Assembly (NCBI GenBank): GCA_005881295.1 | Contig: VBHS01000271.1 | Span: forward strand, 1-6,344 | Direction: 5' to 3' | Length of the DNA: 6,344 nt | From: Chloroflexota bacterium | Lineage (GTDB): Bacteria > Chloroflexota > Ktedonobacteria > Ktedonobacterales > Ktedonobacteraceae | In this document: one piece after another, positions 4,994-6,344 of the stretch | How positions within the stretch are numbered: the first letter of the stretch is position 1 | Layout of the letters: every line of letters begins with the position of its first letter | Notes under the pieces: model-generated | Databases searched by the model: none | Seen by the model: only the letters and a program-made list of their open reading frames with translations | What the model was told of the DNA's origin: nothing | Made by a program: the position numbers and the translations under genes

Positions 4994-6344
4994 TCATGAT
5001 ATGGTAACCGCAGCTACCCCTGTCATAGTACCGACAAACACGTGATTTCCAGACAGTGTCGGTGTCGCAAAGTGTGGAGCCGAACCCACTGATATGGTTG
5101 TGATCACTTTGCCCGTCTGACTATTGATGGCGTAGAGGGTGCCATTGCCATCGAGGCTATAAACGGTATGGCCCCCGACAATCGGTGACCCGCTCACCTG
5201 TCCGGGCGCAACCCAACCCTGGGTTAAACGATGATCTGAGCCAAGCAAAACCTGCCGCAGTCCATCGGTGCAGGGCAAGAGCATCTGTGAACCTACCGTA
5301 GCTGCACCTCCATAGGAACTGCAGATTGATATCACTTGCGCCTGACCTCCGACGCCGCCAAGGGCATCTGCACGCAGCAGGTAACCGAGGCCGGATTTAC
5401 CGTCGGCGTAAACCCATCCGCCTGGCAATAACACCGGACCCATCGAACCAAGGTCAGCATCTGTAGCGTTATCCTGTTGCCATTGTGTGGGTGCAAATCC
5501 GTCTTCAAGTTGCAGCGTCGGGGATAACCGCAGCACCGAGTCACTGTGATCCCAATCGCCCTGTGTTGTTTCACCATTGCCGACTGAGACAAAGAGGCGA
5601 CCATTAGAGTCTATCGCCGGTCCCGAAGCTGCCCAGATCCCACCTTCCCTTGTCGTCGGAACCTGGTAAGAGAGCATTGGCCCCTGCCCATCTGTCCGTG
5701 AGGCCACCACCCAACCATGGTAGTTTCCGCAATCACCGAACAGGCCGCCATAAGCGATGTACACCATCCCGTTTGATAGCGTGAGTGCGGAACGCTGCTG
5801 GTGCGGTGCTGTCTCCATCCCCGCTGGATCGGCTACCCGGCGAACTTGCACCTGTCCTGTGTCAGCATTGACACCTACCAGAATGTGCTCAGGTCCACTC
5901 ACCTCTGCGACGGCAAAGACCAGGTTGGTTGCCGGGTCGTAGACGGGCGTGCCGGTGATGCCAAGCGGATCGATATTGCCGCCGGGCAGTGTTGAGAGCG
6001 GAACAGGACTGCCGAAGTTGGTATGCCATAGCACCTGCCCGTTACGGGCATCAAGGGAGTACAGCGAGTTTCCTTCAGTGGCGACGATAACATGCTCTCT
6101 GACCACGAGTGGCTCGGCATATACCGCACCATCCAGTTGCCTGCTCCAGGCAGCCGTGAGTTGATGCGCATCCGCCGCGTCTGCCACATAGCCCGTTCGC
6201 GCGTTATCACGATGATAGGTCGTCCAATCCGCGCTGCTCACGGTTGAAGCGGTCGGCGTTGCAGTTCTTGTTGGTAGTGTCAGAGGGGTGATGGGCTTTG
6301 CTGGCGCGCCAGAGTTTGAAGAGAAGGGACTACATCCAGCAAGC
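4994..6344 (-). CDS. PQQ-type beta-propeller lipoprotein, N-terminus cut by window edge
   Basis: The frame is open from the TGA at 4996-4994 through the right edge, so the start lies outside. The first visible residues are LAGC (6343-6332), a good lipobox ending in the Cys that would carry lipid, so the missing part should be a short signal peptide. A Thr/Pro/Ser-rich spacer follows (to about 6242), then the propeller, opening DWTTYHRDNARTGY. PQQ-like blade motifs include SLDARNGQVLWHTNFG, GVNADTGQVQVRR and AINSQTGKVITTISVG. Other conserved segments are DPLGITGTPVYDP, FGDCGNYHGWVVA and GKSGLGYLLRADALGG. Such proteins sit on the outside of the cell membrane; most lack a known reaction, and PQQ binding cannot be assumed from blade repeats alone. 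A GTG at 6241 could be mistaken for the start, but it lies inside the mature protein. The gene converges on the reductase and is not part of that operon. Confidence 0.88.
   Translation of the reverse strand, partial: LAGCSPFSSNSGAPAKPITPLTLPTRTATPTASTVSSADWTTYHRDNARTGYVADAADAHQLTAAWSRQLDGAVYAEPLVVREHVIVATEGNSLYSLDARNGQVLWHTNFGSPVPLSTLPGGNIDPLGITGTPVYDPATNLVFAVAEVSGPEHILVGVNADTGQVQVRRVADPAGMETAPHQQRSALTLSNGMVYIAYGGLFGDCGNYHGWVVASRTDGQGPMLSYQVPTTREGGIWAASGPAIDSNGRLFVSVGNGETTQGDWDHSDSVLRLSPTLQLEDGFAPTQWQQDNATDADLGSMGPVLLPGGWVYADGKSGLGYLLRADALGGVGGQAQVISICSSYGGAATVGSQMLLPCTDGLRQVLLGSDHRLTQGWVAPGQVSGSPIVGGHTVYSLDGNGTLYAINSQTGKVITTISVGSAPHFATPTLSGNHVFVGTMTGVAAVTIS

Noticed and set aside
1..6344. 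Mobile element, CRISPR array, tRNA, rRNA or phage signatures
   Set aside because: No transposase or integrase, no spaced short repeats and no tRNA-like cloverleaf were seen on either strand.

Overview
The window reads as ordinary bacterial chromosome. The best guess for the source is a Ktedonobacteria-like member of the Chloroflexota. This rests on gene content and style only: a PknB-type kinase joined through a proline-rich linker and one membrane helix to an outer jelly-roll-like domain, a secreted PQQ-type propeller lipoprotein with a Thr/Pro-rich tail, and a HxlR regulator facing a DoxX-like gene. No marker gene is present, so the taxonomy is tentative.

Layout. Bases 1-208 (minus strand) hold the start of a DoxX-like membrane protein that runs off the left edge. 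Bases 209-398 are a compact divergent control region. It has a consensus promoter for the DoxX-like gene, a perfect 10+10 bp inverted repeat over that promoter's predicted start point, a further 9-bp stem-loop in the leader, and an extended -10 promoter for the regulator. Bases 399-794 (plus) encode a HxlR-family winged-helix regulator whose mRNA is probably leaderless. Bases 795-976 carry the kinase promoter, whose -10 hexamer sits inside a large inverted repeat. Bases 977-2944 encode the transmembrane Ser/Thr kinase. Bases 2945-3047 carry a promoter and a 17-codon upstream ORF. Bases 3048-4115 encode a membrane-anchored alpha/beta hydrolase, followed 38 bp later by an aldo/keto reductase (4154-4969), probably in one operon. 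A PQQ-type beta-propeller lipoprotein (4994 to the right edge, minus strand) converges on the reductase with a 24-bp gap.

How the genes may work together. The DoxX-like/HxlR pair looks like a self-contained stress switch, in which the regulator represses its divergent neighbour and is perhaps relieved by thiol oxidation or an electrophile. The kinase has its own operator-bearing promoter and looks like a one-protein sensor: catalysis inside, ligand-binding-type domain outside. The hydrolase and reductase have a separate promoter, and no pathway can be named for them.

No mobile element, CRISPR array, tRNA or rRNA was seen. I found no clearly new multi-gene system. The points most worth following up are the two palindromic operators, the twin-arginine motif before the kinase's membrane helix, and the in-frame stop between a leaderless ATG and the TTG start of the hydrolase.
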